From Tetragonia tetragonoides (taxonomy: Eukaryota > Streptophyta > Magnoliopsida > Caryophyllales > Aizoaceae): a stretch of DNA of 64,000 nt. Where the stretch lies: contig CM076140.1 of the NCBI GenBank assembly GCA_038025085.1, positions 21,267,501-21,331,500 on the forward strand. The letters run 5' to 3'. The translations under genes were made by a program, and so were the position numbers. This document shows positions 48,300 through 60,059 of this stretch, piece by piece. The notes below the pieces were generated by a model. That model saw only the letters and a program-made list of their open reading frames with translations. It made no database searches and was not told where the DNA came from. The number at the start of each line of letters is the position of its first letter. Within the stretch, counting starts at the first letter, position 1.

Positions 48300-48843
48300 T
48301 AGAGCTGTCAAATAGGTCAGGTCGTGTCGTGTTCGTGTCAAGGTTAAATGGGTCGAGAATTCCTTGACCCAAACCTAACCCATTTATTAATCGTGTCGAA
48401 AATCCTTGACCTGTACCTGACATGTTTAATAATCGTGCTACTTGCTAATGACCTGTTAACCCGTTTATCTTTACTTATTTCCTAAACTGATTGAAAAATG
48501 AGAAAAATATAAAATTTTACCTAAAAATTAAAAAGTCCTAACCATATATAATGTACATTCAATAGCTTAAAGTTATTAAAATGCTCAAGATAATTGAGAT
48601 TCTATCCTATTATTTACTTGTTACAAGTTATTTGACATTAAATTTTACTATTTTAATTAAACGGGTCATAAACAGGTTGCTTTCGTGTTGGAAATCTCAA
48701 CCTTAACCTAACCCATTTAACTAAACGTGTTACTCGTGTCGACCCATTTAATTAAACGGGTCGAAACCTCTCAACACTAACCTGCTACGTTCGTGTCCGG
48801 TTCGTGTCGTGTTGTCGTGTCGTGTCAGCTTTTGACAGCTCTA
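48300..48843. mobile_element. hAT-type MITE
   Basis: A perfect 13-bp terminal inverted repeat TAGAGCTGTCAAA / TTTGACAGCTCTA is flanked by the 8-bp duplication GTTAGAAG (48292-48299 and 48844-48851). Subterminal ACGGGTC/GACCCGT and GTGTCGTGTC motifs are repeated. Non-coding. Confidence 0.95.
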
Positions 48844-48934
48844 GTTAGAAGCATGTACCCTTTCAAAAAGTCGAGATGTACTTTTGGGTTGTGAATTATA
48901 AAAATTGTTCATGTTGTGTAATTGTGATGGAGTT

Positions 48935-51900
48935 TGAAATAACCCAAAATTTTAATTACCTAATTAATGTTAATGATTGCGATTATCATAATAAATTACG
49001 ATTAAAATTCTTAATTAATTTAATTAAAGCTAAAATTACCCATAATTTGAAATTTTTCTATTTGCACTTAGCTTATTTTAATCAAGGTGATTAACACACC
49101 TAAATTAGCGAAACGAAATGATTAAATTAGTTTTTGATCATTAAATTGTTTAATTAAGAAATAATGTGATTAATTAGTTAATTACGAAATTAAACTTCTA
49201 ATTAACTCTACATACGTAAATAGTGCATGGTAGTAATATTATGCATGCAAAACTTGATCCTATTCACTTGATTGGACATGCATAAATATTTTACAACACT
49301 AGGAAATTATATATGAAATTGACAAGTGTGTAGTTATGTGGCAATTTTTCTGATTTTAGAAATTAAATAAAAATTTCACCCATTGTATTTTTGCATGGAT
49401 TCGCTTAGGTGTGTGGTTTTACCACATGGTGGGCTTGGTGAGAGAAAATTCAGCTCACATAGTGGGCTTAGATGAGTAATTTAGCACATGGAAGCTTAAG
49501 GGAAAAAGGGAAATTAAATGGACTAGTGTTGGGAACTTGTGTGGGCTCAAATTGCAAAACTACCTAGCTAAGAAATTTGAAAATTTGGGCTTAAAATAGA
49601 GAAAGAAAAAGAGAACCGAGTAGGAGAAGGAAGGAAAAGGGAAGAAAAGAGAAGAGAAAAATAAGGAAAAAAAGAGAGAGAAAAAAATAGAAAAATAGAA
49701 AAAATGATTATGAAAGCCATAACACTATTGGCAAAGAAATATACCCAATGAAATTTTAACCCACCCTACACCCTATAATCATTAAACATCTCCTTTTACT
49801 CTTCCCAAAATATTTTGTTCATCCAAACAAGCAAATCACCTTACCTCCTCTCTTTATTCCCCCTTGGCCGAAAATCCCACAAACCCCAACCAAAATTCAG
49901 AAATTTTCTTCCAAATCAAATCCCTTAAAAATGCTCTCATTAACTTAAAAACCTTAAAGAAAGTGTAGAAGCTTTTAAGGAGAAAGAGAGAAGAAGAAAG
50001 AAGAAGAAAATTAAAGGGTAAGGAATCCTAAACTAAAATTTGTACATTATCACTTAATCTTTAGCATTGTAAAATAAAAACTTACAAGTCTTAAAATCTC
50101 CTTATTTATATAAAAAACAAGATCATCCTTCCAAAAGTATTCAAGCTCACTCAAGATCCAAACCCCATTTCGAAAATCCAAGGAGAAAGGTAAGAAATTT
50201 GAAACCTAAACTTATTTATTCTTCATTTTAGCTTAGATCATTCTTATTCTTCATGATCTAAAGTTATCACCCTAAAGTTCTTGCCTTGACCCATGAAAAA
50301 AAAAGGAAAAAAGAAAAAAATAAAGAAAAACGTTATCTAGCTAAAAATCCATTTTTACGTACATGCATGAGCTTAGATTTAATTTTGGACCAAAAAGGAC
50401 AATTATGGACCAAAGTGGAAATTTGACTTAAAATGTACCACTAATATCTTTCCTAAAAAGGAAATGTCGAAAAAGAAAAATAAAAAAATAAAACCCTAAA
50501 ACCGAAAATTAACAAAAGATGGGTAAAATCAAAGATCTTCAATTTTGAGACTTATTTATGTAATTTTGAGCTAATTAAAAAGAAACAAAAGTATAGGCTC
50601 AAGGAGGATTGCCGAGTAGAAAAAGGGAGAAGAAGGAAGATTTTAATTTCATTTTGCTCAAGAGAAGGTAATTTTCATGTCCATTAATCCCCTTTTTAAA
50701 TTATATAAAAACGAATTGTTGATTTATGAAAATTATGAAAAATAAAAGAATTTTGTGGATTTTAATTTTTATGAGATACGAATGAGATATATGAAAATTA
50801 TTGAGAATTATGGACTTTGTGGAAATATTGGTTTTTGGACTTGATTTGTTGTTGTGTGATGAAATATTGTGGAATTGTATGTGATGTTTGGTGAATGCCG
50901 TGTGTTTGTGAGAGTGAAAAAGTGACTATGATTCTAGGAATAAGTTGTATTGAATTCTATGCTTAAATGATGAAATATGATTTATTAAACATTATTGTGA
51001 ATTATGGAGAAGTATTATTGACTTGTGAGATTTTGGTGTATGTATGGATGCTTGTGTGAGTACGAAAATGGTGATGCATAAGAAGTATATATTGGTGAAT
51101 TTTACTAAGTATGGCGACACAGGGAGTTATTCACTTATTAGGACTTTACATGAAAAATAAAATATTAACCATATGGTGTATATCAAGTTATCACTTGATC
51201 CCAGCTTAAGTGAAAAGAAAATTGTGTGCACTTATTTGATCACTAATGAAAGATAATTCTGGTAGCGTTCAAGCTTTGCAACCTTGAATGATTGAAGGGA
51301 ATGTGAGTTGAGTGTGCATACTATAATAAACAGGCTACCCGCTACCGTGCCTGGCCAAGAGCCGATTTGTGAAATGATAGGACTAAGAGTCCGGTTTATG
51401 TTGATGAGATGTATGGATTATAAATCCAAGTATTATGATTATGAAAAGAATATTGAGTTATGATTAAGGCGGGAATGACCTTAATCACGCATCTCTTCCT
51501 ACCACCTAACTTAAAATGACTAACTATTAGTAACTAGGACTTTGATGATTAAATGCGATATGAGTGATTTGGTGATCTAATGAGATTGATCGACTTGGGA
51601 TATTTAGTACTTGATTTCGAAATGATCTTGAAGATTTACGTGTACTATATTATATACAAGCACATCACTTATTATTTATATAGTTTTGGTAACGGTTTAT
51701 GGAGAAGGAAAATGTAAGTTTCTCAAATTACTTTATTATTATTATTATTATTACGTAATGGGGTGAAATTGCTTAGCTTCTTTCTAATTTTCTCTTATTT
51801 TGTTTCATGTGAACGCTGAGTGGATTCTGGAGCAGTTTGATGAACGTGTTTTGCATGTAATGGGATGGCATTTTCGTAATAATACTAGTTTACTTAGGCG

Positions 51901-52111
51901 TCAAGTTATGTTTATATGTATTAATGACAATATATCGTTTAGCTTGGTTTTTGTCGTGTAATTAACTTAAGCCTTGTATCCATTTGTCTTAAAATGGATA
52001 CGGCGATAATTACTACAGAATGATGCAATATTAATATAATAATTATGATCTTGGGCTAATTACTCTCGATTTGCACTAACTAATAGGAATTAAAAATTCC
52101 GGGTCGTTACA
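48935..52111 (+). repeat. 5' LTR of a second gypsy-like element
   Basis: It begins TGAAATAACCC and ends GGGTCGTTACA just before a Met-tRNA primer site, giving about 3.2 kb. The right edge is firm because of the PBS; the left edge is chosen from the TGAAATAACC motif common at gypsy LTR starts and is less certain. No matching 3' LTR lies in the window. Purine-rich tracts occur at 49600-49690 and 49980-50020. No gene is inside. Confidence 0.6.
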
Positions 52112-52114
52112 CAA

Positions 52115-52126
52115 TGGCATCAGAGC
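52115..52126 (+). other. primer binding site (initiator Met tRNA, one mismatch)
   Basis: TGGCATCAGAGC differs from the standard TGGTATCAGAGC at one position and follows an LTR end TTACA by a few bases, just as at 3316. Confidence 0.85.
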
Positions 52127-52292
52127 ATTAAAATGGAAAATAGAGCTTAAGGATAAAATTTAAACGGGGTAGACTAAGAAAAAGGGTGCATGTTGCATAT
52201 AGTTGTGTTTAAGTTCATTTTTCCATATGTGCTTGTGTGTTTATTTGTTTGTGACTAACGCTTAGAATGTGTGTTATATTGAGTATGTTTAG

Positions 52293-52903
52293 ATGACACC
52301 TACAGCAACCGCAACTCCGATCCCACTACATCCCATCAACCTCGAGATGCAAGTTGGCGAGTCAATAAAGGACTATTTGGTTCGCTTTGCTCTCACGTGT
52401 GACGCGTATGCACCGCACACCATCGAGCCCGTGGATTTCGAGGGATGGAGGCCTGTAGGGTATATGTGCTTCTCAAAACTCTTCCTCCTCTTGAACCATG
52501 GCTTAGTGTACGCCTCAATTATATGGATATTCTAGTTGCAAATAACAAATTTAATGCTATCCATTATGCTAATCATGGTCATTGGTATTTGAACTTGGCT
52601 TACATGAGAGGGATCTTGAACCAAGCTTACGCGGAGTGGATAACCGCTAACATGGGTATCGATCTCGTGCTTGAGACGGTCGTCCAATACCGTAGGGGAA
52701 AATCCGTGTACTTCCCTCACCATCCTCCCGTTCCCGAGTACGTCCCCGTGCGTCCACCGCCAACACCGCAAGAGGGACCCTCGACCATGCCCCCACCAAC
52801 TTCTTGGGTGTCGGCTTTGGACGGAGTAGAGCATGAGGTTGAGGTCCAATTTTCCGTCATGACTCGTGATCCCATTGAGGCCTTTGTGCGTGGTTATATG
52901 TAG
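52293..52903 (+). pseudogene. first ORF of the second gypsy-like element, frameshifted
   Basis: It starts MTPTATATPIPL at 52293 and continues in another frame from about 52445 to 52903, so one frameshift lies near 52440. It encodes about 200 residues: a short Thr/Pro-rich start, ESIKDYLVRFALTCDAY, a LKTLPPLEPWLS segment, then YANHGHWYLNL and YAEWI, and a Pro-rich stretch (VRPPPTPQEGP) near the end. It has no zinc knuckle and no protease. Positions of I, Y, R, T and Y, then LP-x3-PW, line up with the extra ORF at 3505-4494. The segment from SIKDY also loosely recalls the Retrotrans_gag pattern. As in the first element, TTTAG stands directly before ATGAC. Function unknown. Confidence 0.6.
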
Positions 52904-53502
52904 TTGTTGGTTTGTTGGTAATCTCTTGATTTAGACTTGATGATGGTGTTGATATTTTGGGCACTAACAAACACTAATTTGGTATGTATTTTGTTGTCAA
53001 AAACATTGTGTAAATCGGCCACAAGGAGGAAGGTTAGCCTTATTGTATTTTGGTAGTAGGCTAACCAAAACTTTCGGCAAGTATGTGGAAGCTACAAGGT
53101 GTAAGTGTAGCTTAGAATATTGTAGTATGATGCATGAACAACTATGTGTAGAGTAGTAGTTCTTATCTAGTTTAATTTGATGTATTTAGTTGATTATATG
53201 CTTAATATATGCGCATGCTATGCTAGAAGATATAGGGTGTTTAGAAACTAATTTGCTAAATAACTTTGCATGTTAATTAATGTTCGAAATAACCTTAAAT
53301 CATAGATTATAATTTCGAAAATGAAAATTAGACTTAGTGTAGGTTGTCGTATTTTTCTCCCCTCTCTTCACGTGTCTTCCTTCGACTCTTTCTGGATTCG
53401 GGTTTCCGGACAGTGTGGGAGAGCGCGGTGGTGTTCGAGTTTCGTAATTCTTTGAGTGTGAATGCACGTAAAGATTTATACACCAAGGACATAATTAAGA
53501 TT
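52904..53502. other. remnant of second element, no further ORF
   Basis: Gag, protease and pol are not found after the first ORF. The sequence runs into the boundary of the Tat-like LTR at about 53503, which suggests truncation by insertion or deletion. Confidence 0.4.
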
Positions 53503-54320
53503 GTCGGAAGTCGCCACCAAATTTTAAGGTAATTTGGAAACCTTGGAGTCAAGTCGATAGTCTAGAAAGACGTCAACTCAACTCCTGTGCACCCCAATCC
53601 CTATTGGGGAAATTGACTTCATAAATGAGTTCGGGGGCGTAGGTACGAGCTAGGAAGGTATTAGGCACCCGACTCGCCCGTTGACAACAACGGCCTTTAC
53701 TAATCGATTCAATATAATTATTAATGCTACGGTTCCAAACAAGGTTCAATTTGTCCAAATTCCTAGTTTTAACTAATGGGTTGAACAAACATTATTATTG
53801 TGACCACTTTAAACAATTTATCAAGTTACATGCTTTTATTGCCAGAAAACGATAAATATGCTAAACCTTGCAAGTTAGAGGACAAACACATAATTCATCC
53901 ACCAATCCACAAACAAAGCATGATTCAATCATAAAGAAAAGCAATAAATAACAAAATTAAAATATTCATTCATCCATTAATTAGGCTTAATACAAGCCCT
54001 TTTGCTCAAAACGCGCCATGCATGTACATATCACATAAACCAAAACCGTTAGTAATAACAAGCAATATAAAAACTATTGAAAACCCTCAGGTTGGATTAC
54101 CTGGATGCTCACAATGAACTTATTGGGTTATATTGCTTGAATTTATGCTCTTGATGAAGTGTGAAGACTTATTTTGTGGTGCTAGGCTAACCCTAAAGAA
54201 GGAGTAGAATCAGAATTTATGGTTTAATATGAGAGAGAGAGAGAATTTTCAGCCTAGGAGTCTCTAACTGCCAACCTTTCAGAGAGAATGTCCAACATCA
54301 TCAACTGAACCCTAAGGTTT

Positions 54321-54330
54321 GTTTATATAG
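54321..54330 (-). promoter_or_regulatory. LTR TATA box (minus strand)
   Basis: CTATATAAAC on the minus strand, about 70 bp downstream of the palindromic array and followed by a CT-rich leader, as expected for an LTR promoter. Confidence 0.55.
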
Positions 54331-54401
54331 AAGAGGGGGAGCTGCTAGGGTTTGGCACGGAAATCGAATGGGTCTCGAATTTGCCGTCCGCTAGAAAAAG
54401 T

Positions 54402-54556
54402 CCAGGCGGCCATACAGCTAGGCCAAGCGGCCAAGCTGGCAGGACAAGCGGTCAAACCGCTTGGCAAGCGGCTTAGCCGCAAGGCAAGCGGTCACGCCGC
54501 TTGTCCTAGCGGCCACCGCTTGAGCTCAAGCGTGGCCGCTTGGACCTGGAGCGGCA
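54402..54556. repeat. palindromic minisatellite, array 1
   Basis: Copies of AGCGG-N5-CCGCT palindromes (for example AGCGGTCAAACCGCT and AGCGGTCACGCCGCT) alternate with short TTGTCCT/TTGGCA spacers at roughly 21-bp spacing. Because each unit is a palindrome, both strands keep open frames here; they are not genes. Confidence 0.85.
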
Positions 54557-54902
54557 TGCCTGTATAGGCACCTGACGTGTTTTTCACGCGGGAGAGGCTT
54601 TTCCGAGGGGGTCCACGCGGGATTGACCGAGTTCCCTTGTTTGACCAAGGGTTGACTCATGGGTTTGGGTTCCATTTCGGACCCTTAGGTTCAAAGAGGC
54701 CTATCTCTCAGTTTTGGACTCCAATTGAATTGAGTCCAACTGGTTTGGATCACCTGTACAAAAGGCTTCCACTTGTTAATTCAAATGAACTGGGCTAATC
54801 ATCAGAGCAATCATTCTCGCAACCCAAGTTCGAACAAAATCCAATCTTTTCATCATCGGGTTTTTACGGGGACTTATTATAGACACAATTTTTGGTGTCT
54901 AC

Positions 54903-54916
54903 AGAAGCCCCTACTT
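54903..54916 (-). other. candidate polypurine tract of the Tat-like element
   Basis: AAAGTAGGGGCTTC (minus strand) immediately precedes the LTR start TGTAGACACC. It has the G-rich core and position of a gypsy polypurine tract. Confidence 0.5.
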
Positions 54917-55062
54917 TGGCCGAGCTCGAATAGAGAGAAGGTCAAAGTATTCCTGTGCCAATACCTGCAGTAAAACATGTAAACTGAGTGAGGTGACAAT
55001 CAGTTAAAGATAAACAATCATTTTTAGGATAAAGTAATAATTTTCACGGTTTATTTGACCAA

Positions 55063-55745
55063 GAGTTTGACCCTATGCTGTAGGTCACACAATAAAACTC
55101 CTTCGATTATCAGTCGAACGGAGAGACCCTATGTTGTAGGTCACACAATAAAAATATTTAAGATAGGTAATAAACGGTTAAAGTCCTTCGATTTTCAATC
55201 AAAGGGGACCCTATGTTGTAGGTCACACAATAAATGTCCTTCGATTATCAGTCGAAGGGGAACCCTTTGCTGTAGGTTACACAATAAAAACATTTCGTTA
55301 GAAATAAGATAAGAGATAAAAATCCTTCGATTTTCAGTCGAAGGGGACCCTATGCTGTAGGTCAGACAATAAATGTCCTTTGATTTTCAGTCGAATGGGA
55401 ACCCTATGTTGTAGGTTACACAATAAAAATATTTCGTTAGAAATAAGATAAGAGATAAAAATCCTTCGATTTTCAGTCGCAGGGGACCCTATGCTGTAGG
55501 TCAGACAATAAACGTCCTTCGATTTTAGGTCGACGGGGAACCCTATGCTGTAGGTTACACAATAAAAATATTTCGTTAGAAATAAGATAAGAGATAAAAA
55601 TCCTTCGATTTTCAGTCGAAGGGGACCTTATGCTGTAGGTCAAATAATAAACGTATTTCGTTAGAAATAAGATAAGAGATAAAAATCCTTCGATTTTCAG
55701 TCGAAGGGAACCCTATGCTGTAGGTCAAAGAATAAAAATATTTCA
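55063..55745. repeat. higher-order minisatellite (54 + 85 bp)
   Basis: CCCTATG.TGTAGGTCACACAATAAA and CCTTCGATTTTCAGTCGAAGG recur about ten times. The CCCTATG motif lies at 55071, 55127, 55209, 55263, 55348, 55402, 55487, 55541, 55626 and 55711. Spacings alternate 54 and 85 bp over most of the array, a 139-bp higher-order unit. The long form adds ATTTCGTTAGAAATAAGATA. CCTTCGA and TCGAAGG are inverted arms of a hairpin. Confidence 0.92.
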
Positions 55746-55977
55746 TTAGAAATAGGATGAGTAGTAAATGTTATTGTAAAGGTAATAAAGGTTGCTCAGA
55801 CCTTACGTCGGGTTTGAGCCCATGCCATTTGGCCGAGTTTAAATATGCAAACCTATGGGTTTAAAGTAGTCTTGCTTTCATAAACATACTTTGGTGCGCA
55901 AATAACTGCCATGGACCTTGCGTGGGGCCCACTGATTTTGAACCAATGGCCCATAAAACTTCAGAGGTGAAAAAGTG

Positions 55978-56206
55978 GGTCAGGCGGTCAAGCCGCCACG
56001 TCAAGCGGTTGAACCGCTACATGGAGCGGCTAAACCGCTGGTTGGAGTGGCTATGCCGCTTGGTGGAGCGGTTATGCCGCTCAGTGGAGCGGTTGAACCG
56101 CTCACCCAAACGGTCAAGCCGTTGGGACTAGTGGCCAAGTCGCCTGTCTTGCGGTCTGACCGCAAGCTGGGCGGTTTGACCGTCCAGGTAGGCGGTTTGA
56201 CCGTCC
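55978..56206. repeat. palindromic minisatellite, array 2
   Basis: The most regular of three arrays: 15-bp palindromes such as AGCGGTTGAACCGCT, AGCGGCTAAACCGCT and AACGGTCAAGCCGTT are separated by 6-bp spacers, giving an exact 21-bp period for about nine units. It ends 22 bp before a TATA box (56229). Confidence 0.93.
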
Positions 56207-56228
56207 ATTAGGTTTTCACGGGTGTGCG

Positions 56229-56235
56229 TATAAAG
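56229..56235 (+). promoter_or_regulatory. TATA box of the antisense PMD gene
   Basis: TATAAAG in GTGCGTATAAAGAGGG, followed by a CT-rich leader (about 56275-56310) and the ATG at 56505. Confidence 0.5.
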
Positions 56236-56504
56236 AGGGAAAGGGAGGCCGAAAATGGGTCATCTTCCCCATTTTGCCTTCTTCTCTGTCTCTCTCTCTC
56301 TCCTCCATTTTTACTCAAGTTTTCAACCTTCATCAAAGCCCCTAGCCCCAAATCTTGAGGTTTTTCTTGCTCAAATTCTTAGTAGAACTTGATTTTGCTA
56401 GTTATTTTTGTGTTTTTTGAGTGTCAAGACTCAAAATTATGTGAATTTGTGAGTTCTGTGAGTTTAACTCAAATTTCCAAAAACTCCATTTTTGCTCTTC
56501 ATCC

Positions 56505-59406
56505 ATGGCTCCTAAACTTAGAGGAGGTAGGAAAAGGAAGGGGCAAGAGATTGTTGTTCATGAGTCCCAGAATGTTTTCACTTGGGTTTTTATTTCCGAT
56601 ATACCCCATCACCGGGTGGGTGAGAGCCAGTTAATCCAGGATGAGTTCACTCGTAGTGATTTTCATCCCACCGATCGTTGGGAGCCAGCGATCTCGTTTT
56701 CAAGAAGAAGGAGCATTTGGTTACCGTTGGTACCAAAATATCGGGTATGTCGTCATTTCTTTTTTCTTTGCTCTTTTGCACTTAGAAAATCATGTGTAGG
56801 CAAATATAGAATTTTAGGTCGAGAACTGTAGTGTAGTTAAATGTGGAAAAGTCAATTTGCGTGAAATTGTTTTTCTTGTTAATTTGTGAATTCCCGTAGG
56901 TTTCTCGTATTATGCATGTGAAGAACGAATTTGCGTGAAATTCATCTTTAATGATGGGAAAATAAATTTGTATGAAATTTATTCATGTTGCATTTATCAT
57001 ATATATTTTTTGTGATAAGTTTATTTTCGTTGTGGTGGTAGATATTTTTAGAGTATATTTATGGAGAATAAACTTGTGTGAAATTCGTTCTCTTTAAAAT
57101 TCACTCTTGTCATATTGGTTTAGCTAAAATGCTAAATTTTACGAGTTGTAAAAATTTAGGACTAAACCGGAGATTGGTAGTTGTTACTAGGATCACCTAA
57201 CTAGTTGCCTTGCAATTATTGTGCTGTATAGGATGTCGACACTACCATGCGGGGTTATCATAGCCTTTCGGGTATCGAGAGAGCCCGTAGGTACTTGACT
57301 CCTTCGGTCGACGCTATTGTGGAGCGTTGTGGCTTCGGTCATTTTTTAGCGTCCATTGCTTCTGCGGAGCGCTCAGACCGCCTGCTCGTTAGAGTCTTGC
57401 GGAGCGGTACTGGGACTCTACCAGTACCTTTCATTTTTCTATGGGTGAAATCATGATCACCCCTTTCGAGTTTGGTCTCATTTCCGGGCTCCCTTGCACC
57501 GGTACTCCTATCACTTATGGAGATGTGAGTAGGGAGGTTATGGTGGAGATGTTTGGCCTTTTTGGGGCCAACTGGGATGGTAGGGAGTATGGCCGGGCTG
57601 ACGTTATGGTCCAGTTCTTGACCAACCCGAGGAAGTTGAAGAAGGTCACGGTGGAGCAGCACGCTCGCCTTTTCTTGGCCTATGTTCTAGCTTGTTCCGT
57701 CTTTTCGGATAAAGCTAGCAGGTATCACGTTCGCTATTTCCCATGCTTGCGGGATTTGGACAGAGTTGCGGAGTACAATTGGGGTCTTCCCACATACTCT
57801 TGTCTTCTTCGGTGCTTGAGGCAGTCCAGCCGCCTCATTGGAGAGGAGGGCGAGTCTGGCGTCTCGTTAGTCGGTTATTGGAAGGTTATGGAGGTAATTT
57901 CTTTCTACCCTTCTTATATTTTGTCTTTTTTTGGCTCTTTATTAATAACTTGTGCCTAATCCATGTACTTTGCCTGTCTTAGATTTGGTTTATGAGCATT
58001 TCTCCGACCTTGCCCCTCTTCTCGAGACAGGGGATTTGTCCTTTCCAGCGATGCAGACCTGGAAGGGACGGGCATCTTGCCCATTCACTACGCTGCACGC
58101 CCTTAGGGAGGCGATATATCCCTTGACCGCTCAGGACGTAAGCAACTTTCCTTTGTGCTTCTTTTGTCCTTTCATTCTTTTGTGTGCTCATTCTTGCTTT
58201 TGCAGGTCGATTGGTTCCCCTGGACGGATTACCTCCCGGGTCTCTCAGATAGATTTCTGGGGTGCTCGGGAGTATGACCAGAGGAGGATCCTTATTGAGG
58301 GTCCTTTCGGTTTTGAGTGGTTCTTGGGAGAGAGACTTATTAGGCAGACTTTCTCCGACCTTCCGACTCCGAGGATTCCTTTGGGTCCTCCGGATTCTAT
58401 GCTTTATGTTCGTCACCTTACCGTGGAGCAGGTAAGGACGGCTACTGTTGGGGCGAATGCCCTTGAGTATTTGCTTCCGGCTGATCCTGAGGTGGATCTT
58501 ATGGTGGCATATACCGAGTTTGCTGAGGCTCGGTTGTGCCCCTTTTTCTCTACCGACCCGGTAAGTAATGTACTTTGCTTCCTAATTTCGTTTGGAAATT
58601 TAAAAATATGTCTAATATTTTTGGTCTTTGTAGAGTGTTGCGAGTTCTTCGTCGTCTCATGCGACCGCTTCTTCTCCGCGTCCTACTCTCCCTTCCATGT
58701 CGGTGAGTTATACAGGAGCGGACGGGTCTCCTCAGGTTATACAGATTTCTGAGTTTCGTGGCCCTGATGAGGAGGTTGATGGATTGCCTCTACCAGCTGG
58801 TTGGGGGGGGGGGGTAAGTGAGAATTCATTGTAATTTGCAATGTTTGCTTTATATTTATACTGACTCTCTTTTTTTATGTGTACAGTTGGATACTGTGGA
58901 GACACGGAAGATCTATAGAGGCATGCATGCCTTTAAGAATTGGATTTCTAGATTCGCGTCTCGGAGTGTATGCACGAGTCGTCGGTCCGACGTTCGAGAG
59001 GTATGTTCATTTCAAGTATAGTGCTTGATTTGAATTTTTGAAATTTTCTGACCTCGAACTTATTTCGCAGCCTGTTCCCGTGGTGAGGTCTCCTAGGCCT
59101 CCAATGGTTCGTACTCCAGAGTCGGTGTTTGCACCACAGCGTCCTTCTCCTAGGCAGGAGAATACGGAGGTGCGTCAAGGGACGCCTCGAGCTAGAGTGG
59201 ATACGGGGAACCCACCCCAAGTGCCTTATCTTCTGCAGTGGCCTGCACCGCTTCCCTATATGGGGTATCCGGGCTATGATATGCCCATGTATCCTCCAGT
59301 CCCTCCAAGGGGTTCTTGGAGTCAGGAGAGTACGGGGTATGGCGGCTATCCCGGTGTGCCGGAGCCACAGTTTCATTCACTGGATCTCGCTTACTCGACG
59401 GGTTAA
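56505..59406 (+). pseudogene. plant mobile domain (PMD, MAIN-like) gene, antisense in the Tat-like element
   Basis: Seven exons fit GT-AG rules: 56505-56744, 57232-57893, 57983-58137, 58206-58560, 58634-58813, 58887-59000, 59071-59406. Exon 1 begins MAPKLRGGRKRKGQ. Exon 2 carries the PMD signature: CGFGHFLASI, then in a shifted frame STSTFHFSMGEIMITPFEF and LISGLPCTG. Exons 3-4 continue with YEHFSDLAPLL and RRILIEGPFGFEWFLGERLI. The last exon is Pro-rich with PYMGYPGYDMPMYPPVPP. Frame breaks near 57410 and 58235 show decay, unless alternative splicing explains them. PMD proteins (MAIN, MAIL1 in Arabidopsis) act in silencing and genome stability, and PMD copies are known inside plant transposons. 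It runs opposite to the retroelement pol, with its own TATA box and the palindromic array just upstream. Confidence 0.72.
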
Positions 59407-60059
59407 TTATTTGCTTTTGACCCTAGAGTTTAGGCGATGTCTCAGCCCGGTCCTTCAGGTGCTCCATCATCGAGTGGACCCGGAGAGTCGCCTCAGGCGG
59501 GTCCGAGTACCGGCGAAGAGGGTCAGTGATATTTGTTGTAGTGCATTTCAAACATTCGGGGTTGTATTAAACCTGCTATAAATTGTTGCATTTTATTCAC
59601 GCACAAAAATATATCACGCAAATGCCCATATGTGAACTTAATCAACTAATTTCCGAGTGGGAAATCACAAATCACGACATTCGAGAATTTAGGATTCCCG
59701 AGAATTTAGCACATTTGGGGTACCCATTCCCCTAAAATAAAAAGATAAAGTAAAAAAAAAAATAGAAAAAGATAATTAAAAGGGGAAAATATTCATAAAG
59801 GAAATAGAGAATCCGAAAATAAAAGGAATAAAAGTGGAACTTGATAATCAAAATAAAAAGAAGGAAAGAAAATAAAAGGTAGCAAATAGAAAAGTGGCAA
59901 AAGCCAAAATTTAAGGCAACAAAAATATAAGGAAAGACTTCCAAAATCTGTCCAAGTGGAAATTAGGAAGGTATAGCTCGGTCAAGCGTGGGGTCGGGTG
60001 GACCGAGGTCTCTCGCGAAATAGCACAACAGGCGCCTATACAGGGTGACTGCTAGAGCT
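59407..60059. other. gene-free AT-rich spacer
   Basis: A-rich on the plus strand (about 59740-59930) and without a credible frame. The Phe/Tyr-rich minus-strand frame here is a translation of the A-rich tract. Confidence 0.5.

Larger units (their letters stand above)
53503..54902 (-). repeat. LTR of a Tat/Ogre-like retrotransposon
   Basis: On the minus strand it begins TGTAGACACCAAAAATTGTG at 54902, the typical start of Tat-group LTRs, and ends about 1.4 kb later near CTTCCGACA. A TATA box (54321-54330) and a palindromic minisatellite (54402-54556) lie in order along it. The terminal third has wording common to Tat leaders (GGTGCCTAATACCTTCC, inverted near 53665-53685). To its right, on the internal side, minus-strand AAAGTAGGGGCTTC is a candidate polypurine tract, consistent with the minus-strand pol at 62355-64000. 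The left boundary is uncertain because TGGCGACTTCC there could be either the LTR end or a primer site. Confidence 0.6.

Noticed and set aside
55975..56211. Heptad-repeat protein (AVxPLx units) encoded by the minisatellites.
   Set aside because: Follows automatically from a 21-bp palindromic unit; similar open frames exist on the opposite strand and no start context or homology supports them.
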